Shown here piece after piece: positions 1 to 4,511 of a DNA stretch of 7,058 bases (the stretch's first letter is position 1; each line of letters starts with the position of its first letter). A program made the translations under genes and the position numbers. Where the stretch lies: the NCBI GenBank assembly GCA_021160625.1, contig JAGHCE010000221.1:1-7058 (forward strand), given 5' to 3'. This DNA is from Planctomycetota bacterium (GTDB lineage: Bacteria; Planctomycetota; DG-23; SLPQ01). The notes beneath the pieces were generated by a model. That model was not told the origin of the DNA, ran no database searches, and worked only from the letters and a program-made list of their open reading frames with translations.

Positions 1-2095
1 CCTTGAGATCCTCGCCGCGCAGGATCTGCCGGCGCTGTTTGTAAATGAGCGTCCGCTGCTCGTCCATCACGCCGTCGTACTCGAGGAGGTTTTTCCTGAT
101 GCCGAAGTTTCGCTCTTCGACTTTTTTCTGGGCCCGCTCGAGCGCGCGGGTCAAAAAGCCCATCGAGATTTCCTGGCCTTCGGCCATAAGACGCTTGACC
201 TTGTCTCCGCCGAAGATGCGCATCAGGTCGTCGTCCATCGAGAGGAAAAACTGCGACGAGCCGGGGTCTCCCTGGCGGCCTGAGCGGCCGCGCAGCTGAT
301 TGTCGATGCGGCGGGCCTCGTGGCGCTCGGTGCCGAGGATGTGAAGGCCGCCGAGCGCGGCTACGTTTGCCGGATGCGGGTTGAACATCCACAGCCGCCA
401 TCTCTTCTGCATACGCCGCAGAAGCTCGTCGACCGGGGCGTCCTGCTCATCCTCTTCGAGGATTTCCTGTGCCCACTTCTTGATGAGGCGGCCTTCGGCC
501 TCCTCGCCGTCGAGCGATTTCAGGTCCTTCGGCGCGAGATCCGCGCCCCTCCAATGCTCAAGTATCTCCTCCGGCGTGAAATCCCCCAGGACGATGTCGG
601 TGCCGCGTCCGGCCATATTCGTCGCGATAGTGACGCGGCCCATCTGGCCGGCCTTGGAGATAATCTCCGCCTCGCGGGCGTGGTACTTGGCGTTTAGGAC
701 CTCGTGTTGGACGCCTCGGCGCTTGAGCATCGCCGAGAGCCTCTCCGATTTTTCGATGGAGACCGTACCCACGAGGATGGGTCGCCCCGTGCGGTGAATC
801 CGGACGATCTCGTCGATTATACCCTCGTATTTTTCCTTTTCGTTGCGGTAGATGACGTCGGGCAGGCCCAGGCGTATGAGCGGCCTGTTGGTGGGGATGA
901 TGACGACCTCGAGGCCGTAGATTTTGTAGAACTCGGCCGCCTCCGTGACGGCCGTGCCCGTCATCCCGGCGAGCTTGTCGTAAAGGCGGAAGAAGTTCTG
1001 AAAGGTGATGGTGGCGAGCGTCTGGTTCTCTTCCTTGATCTTGAGCTTTTCCTTCGCCTCGACCGCCTGGTGAAGGCCGTCCGACCAGTGCCTCCCGTGC
1101 ATAAGGCGGCCGGTGAACTCGTCGACTATGATGACCTCGCCGTGCTCGACGATATAGTCCCTGTCGCGCTTGAAGAGCTCGTGGGCCCGCAGTGCCTGTT
1201 CGAGCAAATGCGGCCAGGCCATATTGGTGCCGGTGTAGAAAGAATCCACCCCCGCCAGCCGCTCTGCGTGCTCAATACCCTCTTCCAGGAGCACGATTGA
1301 GTGCTCCTTTTCCTTGACCTCGTAGTGGGAGTCGCGCTTGAGGAGCCTGGCCACGCGGTCGGCATCGTAATACTTCGAAGTGCTGTCATACGCCGGGCCC
1401 GATATGATCAGCGGCGTGCGTGCCTCGTCGATCAGGATCGAGTCCACCTCGTCGATGATCGCGTAGTGCCTTTCCCGCTGGGCCTGGTCCTCGAGGGAGA
1501 GTTTCATATTGTCGCGCAGGTAGTCGAAACCGAACTCGTTGTTCGTCCCGTAGGTGATGTCGCGCTCGTAGGCTTCCTTGCGCGCGGCGTTGTCCATATC
1601 CGCCTGGATGAATCCCACCGATAGCCCGCAGTAATTGTAGACCGGCCCCATCCACTCGGCGTCGCGCTCGGCGAGGTAGTCGTTAACCGTGACGACGTGG
1701 ACGCCCTTGCCGTCGAGCGCATTGAGGTATGCCGCAAGCGTCGCCACGAGCGTCTTGCCCTCGCCTGTGGCCATCTCGGCGATTTTCCCTTCGTGGAGCG
1801 TGATGCCACCGACAAGTTGCACGTCGTAATGCCGCAGCCCGATTGTGCGTACGGCGGCCTCGCGCACCATGGCAAAGGCCTCCGGCAGGATGTCGTCGAG
1901 GGACTCCCCGGCCTGGACACGCTTCCTGAACTCGGCGGTCTTCTCCGGGAACGCCTCTTCGGAGAGCCGCTTCGCATCTTCCTCAAGCGCATTTGTGCGC
2001 TCGACGGCCTCGCTCATTGCCTTCAGGAGACGGTCGTTGCGCGTCCCGAATACCTTGCCCAGGACCTTCCCGAAAATAGCTAATGCAATGCCCAA
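1..2095 (-). CDS. secA: Preprotein translocase ATPase SecA (3' end beyond left edge)
   Basis: SecA is the ATP-driven motor that pushes unfolded preproteins through the SecYEG channel at the inner membrane. About 698 codons are visible, and the C-terminal part (rest of the helical wing/scaffold and tail) lies off the left edge. In order: N-terminal helix with FGKVLGKVFGTRNDR (residues 8-22); Walker A in nucleotide-binding domain 1, ATGEGKT (109-115), followed by VHVVTVNDYLAERDAEW; Walker B DEVD (215-218) followed by SILIDEARTPLIISGP; the preprotein-binding region with YIVEHGEVIIVDEFTGR and RHWSDGLHQAVEAKE; domain 2 with MAGRGTDIVLG (494-504) and RIDNQLRGRSGRQGD (596-610). All are close to the E. 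coli sequence. The insert between VLG and GGLH is about 77 residues, longer than in E. coli. No in-frame ATG lies near the N-terminus. The TTG at 2093-2095 is chosen because AGGAG sits 6 nt upstream. The identification is essentially certain; the exact start is likely. Confidence 0.97.
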   Translation of the reverse strand, partial: MGIALAIFGKVLGKVFGTRNDRLLKAMSEAVERTNALEEDAKRLSEEAFPEKTAEFRKRVQAGESLDDILPEAFAMVREAAVRTIGLRHYDVQLVGGITLHEGKIAEMATGEGKTLVATLAAYLNALDGKGVHVVTVNDYLAERDAEWMGPVYNYCGLSVGFIQADMDNAARKEAYERDITYGTNNEFGFDYLRDNMKLSLEDQAQRERHYAIIDEVDSILIDEARTPLIISGPAYDSTSKYYDADRVARLLKRDSHYEVKEKEHSIVLLEEGIEHAERLAGVDSFYTGTNMAWPHLLEQALRAHELFKRDRDYIVEHGEVIIVDEFTGRLMHGRHWSDGLHQAVEAKEKLKIKEENQTLATITFQNFFRLYDKLAGMTGTAVTEAAEFYKIYGLEVVIIPTNRPLIRLGLPDVIYRNEKEKYEGIIDEIVRIHRTGRPILVGTVSIEKSERLSAMLKRRGVQHEVLNAKYHAREAEIISKAGQMGRVTIATNMAGRGTDIVLGDFTPEEILEHWRGADLAPKDLKSLDGEEAEGRLIKKWAQEILEEDEQDAPVDELLRRMQKRWRLWMFNPHPANVAALGGLHILGTERHEARRIDNQLRGRSGRQGDPGSSQFFLSMDDDLMRIFGGDKVKRLMAEGQEISMGFLTRALERAQKKVEERNFGIRKNLLEYDGVMDEQRTLIYKQRRQILRGEDLK

Positions 2096-2106
2096 ATCCC
2101 ACTCCT
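2093..2106 (-). promoter_or_regulatory. secA: Ribosome binding site and TTG start of secA
   Basis: On the minus strand AGGAG (2106-2102) is followed by a 6-nt spacer and TTG (2095-2093). This start gives MGIALAIFGKV, about six residues longer than the usual M-L-x-K-L-L-x-K-V-F-G SecA start. No ATG or GTG in this frame lies nearby. An ATT seven codons in (2077-2075) aligns better with the family start but has no Shine-Dalgarno sequence in front of it. Confidence 0.75.
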
Positions 2107-2147
2107 GAACCCAAAACCCTGATGGCGTCGCGTGTTCCTGTGCAAAT

Positions 2148-2175
2148 AGTTTATCCAATCGGCCCGCGCGTTCAA
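2148..2175 (-). promoter_or_regulatory. Putative sigma70-type promoter of secA
   Basis: Read on the minus strand: TTGAAC (2175-2170), a 16-bp spacer, then TAAACT (2153-2148). Each hexamer matches the consensus at 4 to 5 of 6 positions. Transcription would begin near 2140, giving a leader of about 45 nt before the TTG start. The 192-bp gap between secA and the small gene upstream holds no other recognisable gene. Prediction by eye only. Confidence 0.5.
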
Positions 2176-2287
2176 GCACCGCCCCCGGCAAGGAAGGTGC
2201 GTCGAGGCACGGACCATTGCGCATAAAAGAATGAACGTATGCAGTGGAACGCGGCTGATTGCGGCGGCGCCTCCGCGGACGGAAGGG

Positions 2288-2536
2288 TCACGCCTGCGGC
2301 GCGGGTGGTTCCTCTTCGAGAGTCGGGACCGCGGCCGAGTGGTCATAGTACTGCAGGATCTGTATGAGCTGCGTCGTGGAAAGAGCGCGCATCTCCAGAA
2401 GTATCATCCCGATGAGCTTGTGCTCCTTCTCATCGGCCTTGAGCTGCTTCTGCGCCTCAAGGGCCAGGTCGATATCCTCCTGGGTGCAGAAGCCCATCCG
2501 TACCGCGATTTGCCCGAACGGTTCCGTCTTCACCAT
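2288..2536 (-). CDS. Small stand-alone MshEN/T2SSE_N-like protein, 82 aa
   Basis: Function unknown. The protein contains two copies of a short helical motif. The first is FGQIAVRMGFCTQEDIDLAL..Q (residues 7-29) and the second LIGMILLEMRALSTTQLIQIL (41-61), with a charged linker and a proline/glutamate-rich tail (70-82). This is the pattern of the N-terminal domain of GspE/PilB/MshE ATPases (x-L-G-x-x-L-V-x-x-G ... L-x-x-x-L-x-x-Q), but no ATPase domain follows, so the domain stands alone. In MshE-type proteins such domains can bind cyclic di-GMP. Here repeat 2 lacks the conserved Arg, the second Gly and the final Gln, and the linker is longer than usual, so binding is doubtful. The ATG at 2536 is chosen because GAGGGG (2548-2543) lies 6 nt upstream; in-frame ATGs further upstream run into repeat sequence. 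It is soluble, with no signal peptide or membrane segment. It lies 192 bp upstream of secA on the same strand. Confidence 0.8.
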   Translation of the reverse strand: MVKTEPFGQIAVRMGFCTQEDIDLALEAQKQLKADEKEHKLIGMILLEMRALSTTQLIQILQYYDHSAAVPTLEEEPPAPQA

Positions 2537-2576
2537 TTCGCACCCCTCGGTTGCGCCCCTGTCCATTACGGGCCGC

Positions 2577-2604
2577 ATTATCGCAGAAAGTTTCACCTTT
2601 GCAA
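2577..2604 (-). promoter_or_regulatory. Putative sigma70-type promoter of the 82-aa protein gene
   Basis: On the minus strand TTGCAA (2604-2599), 16 bp, then GATAAT (2582-2577), a 5/6 match to the -10 consensus. The predicted transcript starts near 2570, about 34 nt before the ATG at 2536. This also supports that start over longer upstream alternatives, which would begin at or upstream of the promoter. Confidence 0.5.
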
Positions 2605-2643
2605 ACGCTTTTCCCGCGCAGCAGATCCTGAGTGATTCCGCGG

Positions 2644-2674
2644 CCCCCATAGCAGAAAAGGGGCGAAGCCCTCC
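2644..2674. repeat. Dispersed hairpin repeat, copy A
   Basis: CCCCCATAGCAGAAAAGG followed by GGGC (2661-2664), GAA triloop and GCCC (2668-2671). It has the same layout as copies B and C, with a C-rich lead, TAGCAGAAA, then a G-run hairpin closed by a GAA loop. The stem sequence differs but still pairs. Confidence 0.65.
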
Positions 2675-2696
2675 ACTGGTAGACAAGCCCCCAGTG
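2674..2696. repeat. Small inverted repeat CACTGG/CCAGTG
   Basis: CACTGG (2674-2679) pairs perfectly with CCAGTG (2691-2696) across an 11-nt spacer. It abuts copy A of the hairpin repeat directly, so it may be part of the same element. Confidence 0.45.
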
Positions 2697-2722
2697 CCAC
2701 ATTGTATGGACAGGATTTTTTC

Positions 2723-2749
2723 CGCAGATTACGCAGATTGCGTAGAGAA
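2723..2749. repeat. Degenerate 9-bp tandem repeat
   Basis: CGCAGATTA (2723-2731), CGCAGATTG (2732-2740) and a decayed third unit CGTAGAGAA (2741-2749). From memory, tandem 'CGCAGATTA' units preceded by 'GGACAGGATTT' occur as dispersed intergenic repeats in a range of environmental bacterial genomes. The same flank (GGACAGGATTTTT) is seen here at 2708-2720. Confidence 0.5.
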
Positions 2750-2754
2750 GGAAG

Positions 2755-2778
2755 CACGGCGGGGCAAGACCCGCCGTG
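2755..2778. repeat. Perfect 9-bp inverted repeat (stem-loop)
   Basis: CACGGCGGG (2755-2763) pairs without mismatch with CCCGCCGTG (2770-2778) across the 6-nt loop GCAAGA. It is the strongest palindrome in the window. Neither side has a T-run, so it does not look like an intrinsic terminator. It more likely belongs to the repeat cluster. Confidence 0.6.
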
Positions 2779-2793
2779 GCACATGCATCTGCC

Positions 2794-2818
2794 GTAGGGG
2801 CGCCGCTTGCCGCGCCCG
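2794..2818. repeat. GTAGGGGCGC...GCGCCC palindromic repeat
   Basis: GGGCGC (2798-2803) pairs with GCGCCC (2812-2817), with a C/C mismatch and one more pair around a CTTG loop. The GTAGGGGCGC..CTTGCCGCGCCC layout resembles a very common bacterial intergenic palindrome. One base differs from a perfect version. The family resemblance is from memory. Confidence 0.5.
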
Positions 2819-2839
2819 CGGAAGGCCGGATGATTGCCT

Positions 2840-2852
2840 CGGGCAACACCCG
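2840..2852. repeat. Short CGGG/CCCG hairpin
   Basis: CGGG (2840-2843), loop CAACA, CCCG (2849-2852). This is a weak 4-bp stem, listed because it fills the gap between two stronger palindromes and ends next to copy B. Confidence 0.3.
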
Positions 2853-2856
2853 TGGC

Positions 2857-2886
2857 CCCCGTAGCGAAGAGGGGTCGAAGACCCCC
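2857..2886. repeat. Dispersed hairpin repeat, copy B
   Basis: CCCCGTAGCGAAGA followed by GGGGTC (2871-2876), GAA triloop and GACCCC (2880-2885), a perfect 6-bp stem. It is immediately followed by copy C in the same orientation, so the two form a direct tandem pair of about 29 bp per unit. Confidence 0.7.
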
Positions 2887-2916
2887 CCCGTAGCAGAAAG
2901 GGGTCGAAGACCCCCG
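2887..2916. repeat. Dispersed hairpin repeat, copy C
   Basis: CCCGTAGCAGAAA followed by GGGGTC (2900-2905), GAA and GACCCC (2909-2914). The stem is identical to copy B and the lead is nearly identical. It ends 8 bp before the -35 element of the rpmE promoter. Confidence 0.7.
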
Positions 2917-2923
2917 CATTTCC

Positions 2924-2951
2924 TTGACTTGGAGTGGGCGTGGTATAGAAT
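2924..2951 (+). promoter_or_regulatory. Putative sigma70-type promoter of rpmE-prfA
   Basis: TTGACT (2924-2929), a 16-bp spacer, then TAGAAT (2946-2951), each a 5/6 match to consensus. An alternative -10, TATAGA at 2944-2949, would leave only 14 bp. The predicted start near 2958 gives a leader of about 45 nt ahead of rpmE. Confidence 0.65.
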
Positions 2952-2971
2952 ATGGTGTTTTGCAAGGCCGC

Positions 2972-2990
2972 GGCGGCGCAGGGCGCCGTC
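2972..2990 (+). promoter_or_regulatory. Leader hairpin abutting the rpmE ribosome binding site
   Basis: GGCGGCGC (2972-2979) pairs with GCGCCGTC (2983-2990) around the loop AGG: eight pairs including one G-U. The stem ends one base before the GGAGG at 2992-2996. A hairpin here could limit ribosome access or be a ribosomal-protein leader. L31 leaders are known in several bacterial groups, but I cannot match this one to any of them. Confidence 0.4.
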
Positions 2991-3002
2991 TGGAGGAGAG
3001 AA

Positions 3003-3248
3003 ATGAAAAAGGGCATTCACCCCAAGTACGTTGAAGCGACCGTCACGTGCGGCTGCGGGGAAACCTGGACGACGCGCTCGACGAAGGAAAAGATCGCTGT
3101 CGAAATATGCAGCAAGTGCCACCCGTTCTTCAGCGGCAAGCAGAAGTTCGTGGACACTGCCGGCCGCGTCGAGAAGTTCCAGCGCAAGTACGGCTGGGGC
3201 ATCAAGAAAGACGCCGGGGACGCCAAGGATGCCGAAGGCAAGTCCTGA
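3003..3248 (+). CDS. rpmE: 50S ribosomal protein L31 (bL31), zinc-binding form
   Basis: L31 bridges the 50S and 30S subunits near the central protuberance. The 81-residue product begins MKKGIHPKYVEATVTCGCGE and contains the family signature CSKCHPFFSGKQKFVDT (36-52) and GRVEKFQRKYG. Cysteines 16, 18, 36 and 39 make it the zinc-binding (C+) type. It is slightly longer than the usual 66-75 residues, with a Lys/Asp-rich tail (about 70-81). Part of that tail is encoded in the overlap with prfA. GGAGG (2992-2996) lies 6 nt before the ATG. A longer in-frame reading from 2952 is rejected because it would begin inside the -10 promoter element. rpmE directly followed by prfA is a conserved arrangement in many bacteria. 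The pair is probably transcribed from the promoter at 2924-2951. Confidence 0.97.
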   Translation: MKKGIHPKYVEATVTCGCGETWTTRSTKEKIAVEICSKCHPFFSGKQKFVDTAGRVEKFQRKYGWGIKKDAGDAKDAEGKS

Positions 3249-4350
3249 CGAGGCCGCAAGGGCCAGGTTCCTCCAAAAGCTCTCCGAAGTCGAAGCCCGC
3301 TACGCCAATCTCGAAGCGCAGCTCGGCGATCCCGACATAATCGCGAATTCCCCCCTCTATGCCAAGGTTGCAAAGGAGCACGGCTCCCTCTCGCACGTCG
3401 TCGCGGCCTACCGGCAGCTTAAACAGACGGACACCGGTATCCGGGAAGCTCGCGAGATTCTCGAAGACGGCGACGAGGAGATGGCAGAACTCGCCCGCTC
3501 GGAGCTTGACGAGCTCGAGGAGAAGAGACCCCAACTTTTCGACGACATCGTGCGCCTTTTCGCCACCGCCGACCAGGAGACCGAGCGCAACGTCATTATG
3601 GAAATCCGCGCCGGCACCGGCGGCGAGGAGGCGGCGCTCTTCGCCGCCGACCTGTACGGGATGTACAAGCACTACGCCGAAAAGCAGGGCTGGAAAACGG
3701 AGGTCCTGGGCGCCTCGCCGACCCCGATGGGCGGGTTCCGCGAGATCATATTCTCCGTCTCCGGCCGCGGCGTCAACGGGAAGCTTCGCTACGAGAGCGG
3801 CGGCCACCGTGTGCAACGCGTGCCCATCACGGAGTCCCAGGGCCGCATCCACACCTCCGCCTGCACCATCGCCGTCCTGCCGGAGGCCGACCCCGTCGAG
3901 GTCGACATAAACCCCGACGACCTGCGCATAGATTTCTACCGCGCCAGCGGCCCCGGAGGCCAGAAGGTCAACAAGACCTCGTCGGCCGTCCGCATTACCC
4001 ATGAGCCCACCGGCATAATCGTGGCCATCCAGGACGAAAAGAGCCAGCACAAAAACCGCGCCAAGGCGATGCGCGTGTTGCGAAGCCGCCTGCTGGATCA
4101 TTACCGCAGCCAGGCCGAAAGCAAGCGCCAGACGATGCGCTCCGGGCAGATAGGCTCAGGCGACCGCTCCCAGCGCATCCGTACCTACAACTTCCCCCAG
4201 AACCGCGTCTCCGACCATCGCATCAACCTCACCCTCTACCACCTCGACCGCATCATAATGGGTGATCTCGACGAGGTGATAGAGCCGCTTGCCCGGCACG
4301 ACAGCCGCGAGCGCGTAAAAGCCGTCCTTGAGGGCGACCTGGAGCTGTAG
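3229..4350 (+). CDS. prfA: Peptide chain release factor 1 (RF1)
   Basis: RF1 recognises UAA and UAG in the ribosomal A site and triggers peptide release. The 373-residue product has a helical domain 1 (about 14-115), the RAGTGGEEAALFA region (127-139), the codon-recognition tripeptide P-I-T (199-201, matching the RF1 PxT pattern, not SPF of RF2), and the catalytic GGQ (243-245) in SGPGGQKVNKTSS. RIRTYNFPQNRVSDHRINLTLY (317-338) is also typical of RF1. Sequence after GGQ reads KVNKT where E. coli RF1 has HVNTT. The ATG at 3229 overlaps the last 20 bp of rpmE in another frame, giving a short extra N-terminus of about 13 residues. Only a weak GGGGA lies 8 nt upstream, so translation is probably coupled to rpmE. 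A much longer upstream reading from 3031 is a shadow of rpmE. The usual partner prmC, which methylates the GGQ glutamine, does not follow. Confidence 0.97.
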   Translation: MPKASPDEAARARFLQKLSEVEARYANLEAQLGDPDIIANSPLYAKVAKEHGSLSHVVAAYRQLKQTDTGIREAREILEDGDEEMAELARSELDELEEKRPQLFDDIVRLFATADQETERNVIMEIRAGTGGEEAALFAADLYGMYKHYAEKQGWKTEVLGASPTPMGGFREIIFSVSGRGVNGKLRYESGGHRVQRVPITESQGRIHTSACTIAVLPEADPVEVDINPDDLRIDFYRASGPGGQKVNKTSSAVRITHEPTGIIVAIQDEKSQHKNRAKAMRVLRSRLLDHYRSQAESKRQTMRSGQIGSGDRSQRIRTYNFPQNRVSDHRINLTLYHLDRIIMGDLDEVIEPLARHDSRERVKAVLEGDLEL

Positions 4351-4351
4351 G

Positions 4352-4370
4352 GGCGGCATAGTATGCTGCC
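4352..4370 (+). terminator. Stem-loop immediately after prfA, possible terminator
   Basis: GGCGGCAT (4352-4359) pairs with ATGCTGCC (4363-4370) around the loop AGT: eight pairs including one G-U. It begins two bases after the prfA stop. The bases that follow are ATAACCAAATTTC, not a clean T-run, so it may be an inefficient terminator or a 3'-end stabiliser. Confidence 0.4.
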
Positions 4371-4379
4371 ATAACCAAA

Positions 4380-4414
4380 TTTCACCACAGAGCAAGAAGG
4401 GGTTGAAGACCCCC
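4380..4414. repeat. Dispersed hairpin repeat, copy D, with TTCACCACAGAG lead
   Basis: TTTCACCACAGAGCAAGAA followed by GGGGTT (4399-4404), GAA triloop and GACCCC (4408-4413). The hairpin is that of copies B and C with one change at the loop-closing pair (T-G wobble). From memory, the TTCACCACAGAG lead resembles the start of a widespread bacterial intergenic repeat. Only a remnant is present here. Confidence 0.55.
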
Positions 4415-4423
4415 TGCGTGGGC

Positions 4424-4451
4424 TTGAAGGGCGCCTCCTGGGGGGTATAAT
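4424..4451 (+). promoter_or_regulatory. Putative sigma70-type promoter of gpsA
   Basis: TTGAAG (4424-4429), a 16-bp spacer, then a perfect TATAAT (4446-4451). The start would lie near 4458, giving a leader of about 50 nt. This suggests gpsA is transcribed independently of rpmE-prfA. It begins 10 bp after repeat copy D. Confidence 0.65.
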
Positions 4452-4495
4452 TGGGTGCTGACGCAGTGCACCTGGTAAATGGGCGGTTCGACTGG

Positions 4496-4511
4496 AAGGA
4501 GCGGCTTTATG
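4496..4511 (+). promoter_or_regulatory. gpsA: Ribosome binding site deciding the gpsA start
   Basis: AAGGAG (4496-4501) with a 7-nt spacer to the ATG at 4509. The in-frame ATG at 4479 would add ten residues but has no Shine-Dalgarno sequence, and the AAGGAG would then lie inside the gene. Confidence 0.8.

Larger units (their letters stand above)
2641..2918. repeat. Cluster of short palindromic repeats in divergent intergenic region
   Basis: This gene-free stretch lies between the minus-strand 82-aa gene and plus-strand rpmE. It is built almost entirely of short, unrelated-looking palindromes placed end to end: three copies of a 'TAGCAGAAAGGGG..GAA..CCCC' unit (A, B, C), a CACTGG/CCAGTG hairpin, a 9-bp tandem unit, a perfect 9-bp GC hairpin, a GGGCGC/GCGCCC hairpin and a CGGG/CCCG hairpin. 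All six frames contain only GC-driven shadow ORFs. It looks like an accretion site for REP-like or miniature elements. No transposase gene is present. Confidence 0.7.

Noticed and set aside
320..2083. Chain of plus-strand ORFs up to 198 aa antisense to secA
   Set aside because: The minus strand encodes an unambiguous SecA. These are GC-driven shadows with no recognisable domains.
2454..2519. Confident cyclic di-GMP binding site in the 82-aa protein
   Set aside because: The second repeat lacks key conserved positions and the linker is longer than the known tandem motif.
2755..2778. Intrinsic terminator
   Set aside because: The stem is strong but has no T-run on either strand, and no gene ends within reach.
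2857..2916. Possible CRISPR array from two adjacent direct repeats
   Set aside because: The two units are contiguous with no spacers, and no cas gene is present.
2457..3122. 221-aa minus-strand ORF and other ORFs across the repeat cluster
   Set aside because: They translate the hairpin repeats (GGLRPLSATG, VFDPF-like strings) and cross the rpmE start.
3031..3228. Longer N-terminus for prfA starting at 3031
   Set aside because: The extra 66 residues are an Arg/Ser/Ala-rich out-of-frame reading of rpmE.
3202..4101. 299-aa minus-strand ORF antisense to prfA
   Set aside because: It mirrors the third-position GC bias of prfA; its low-complexity Gly/Ala/Val/Asp composition matches no family I recognise, and prfA is certain.
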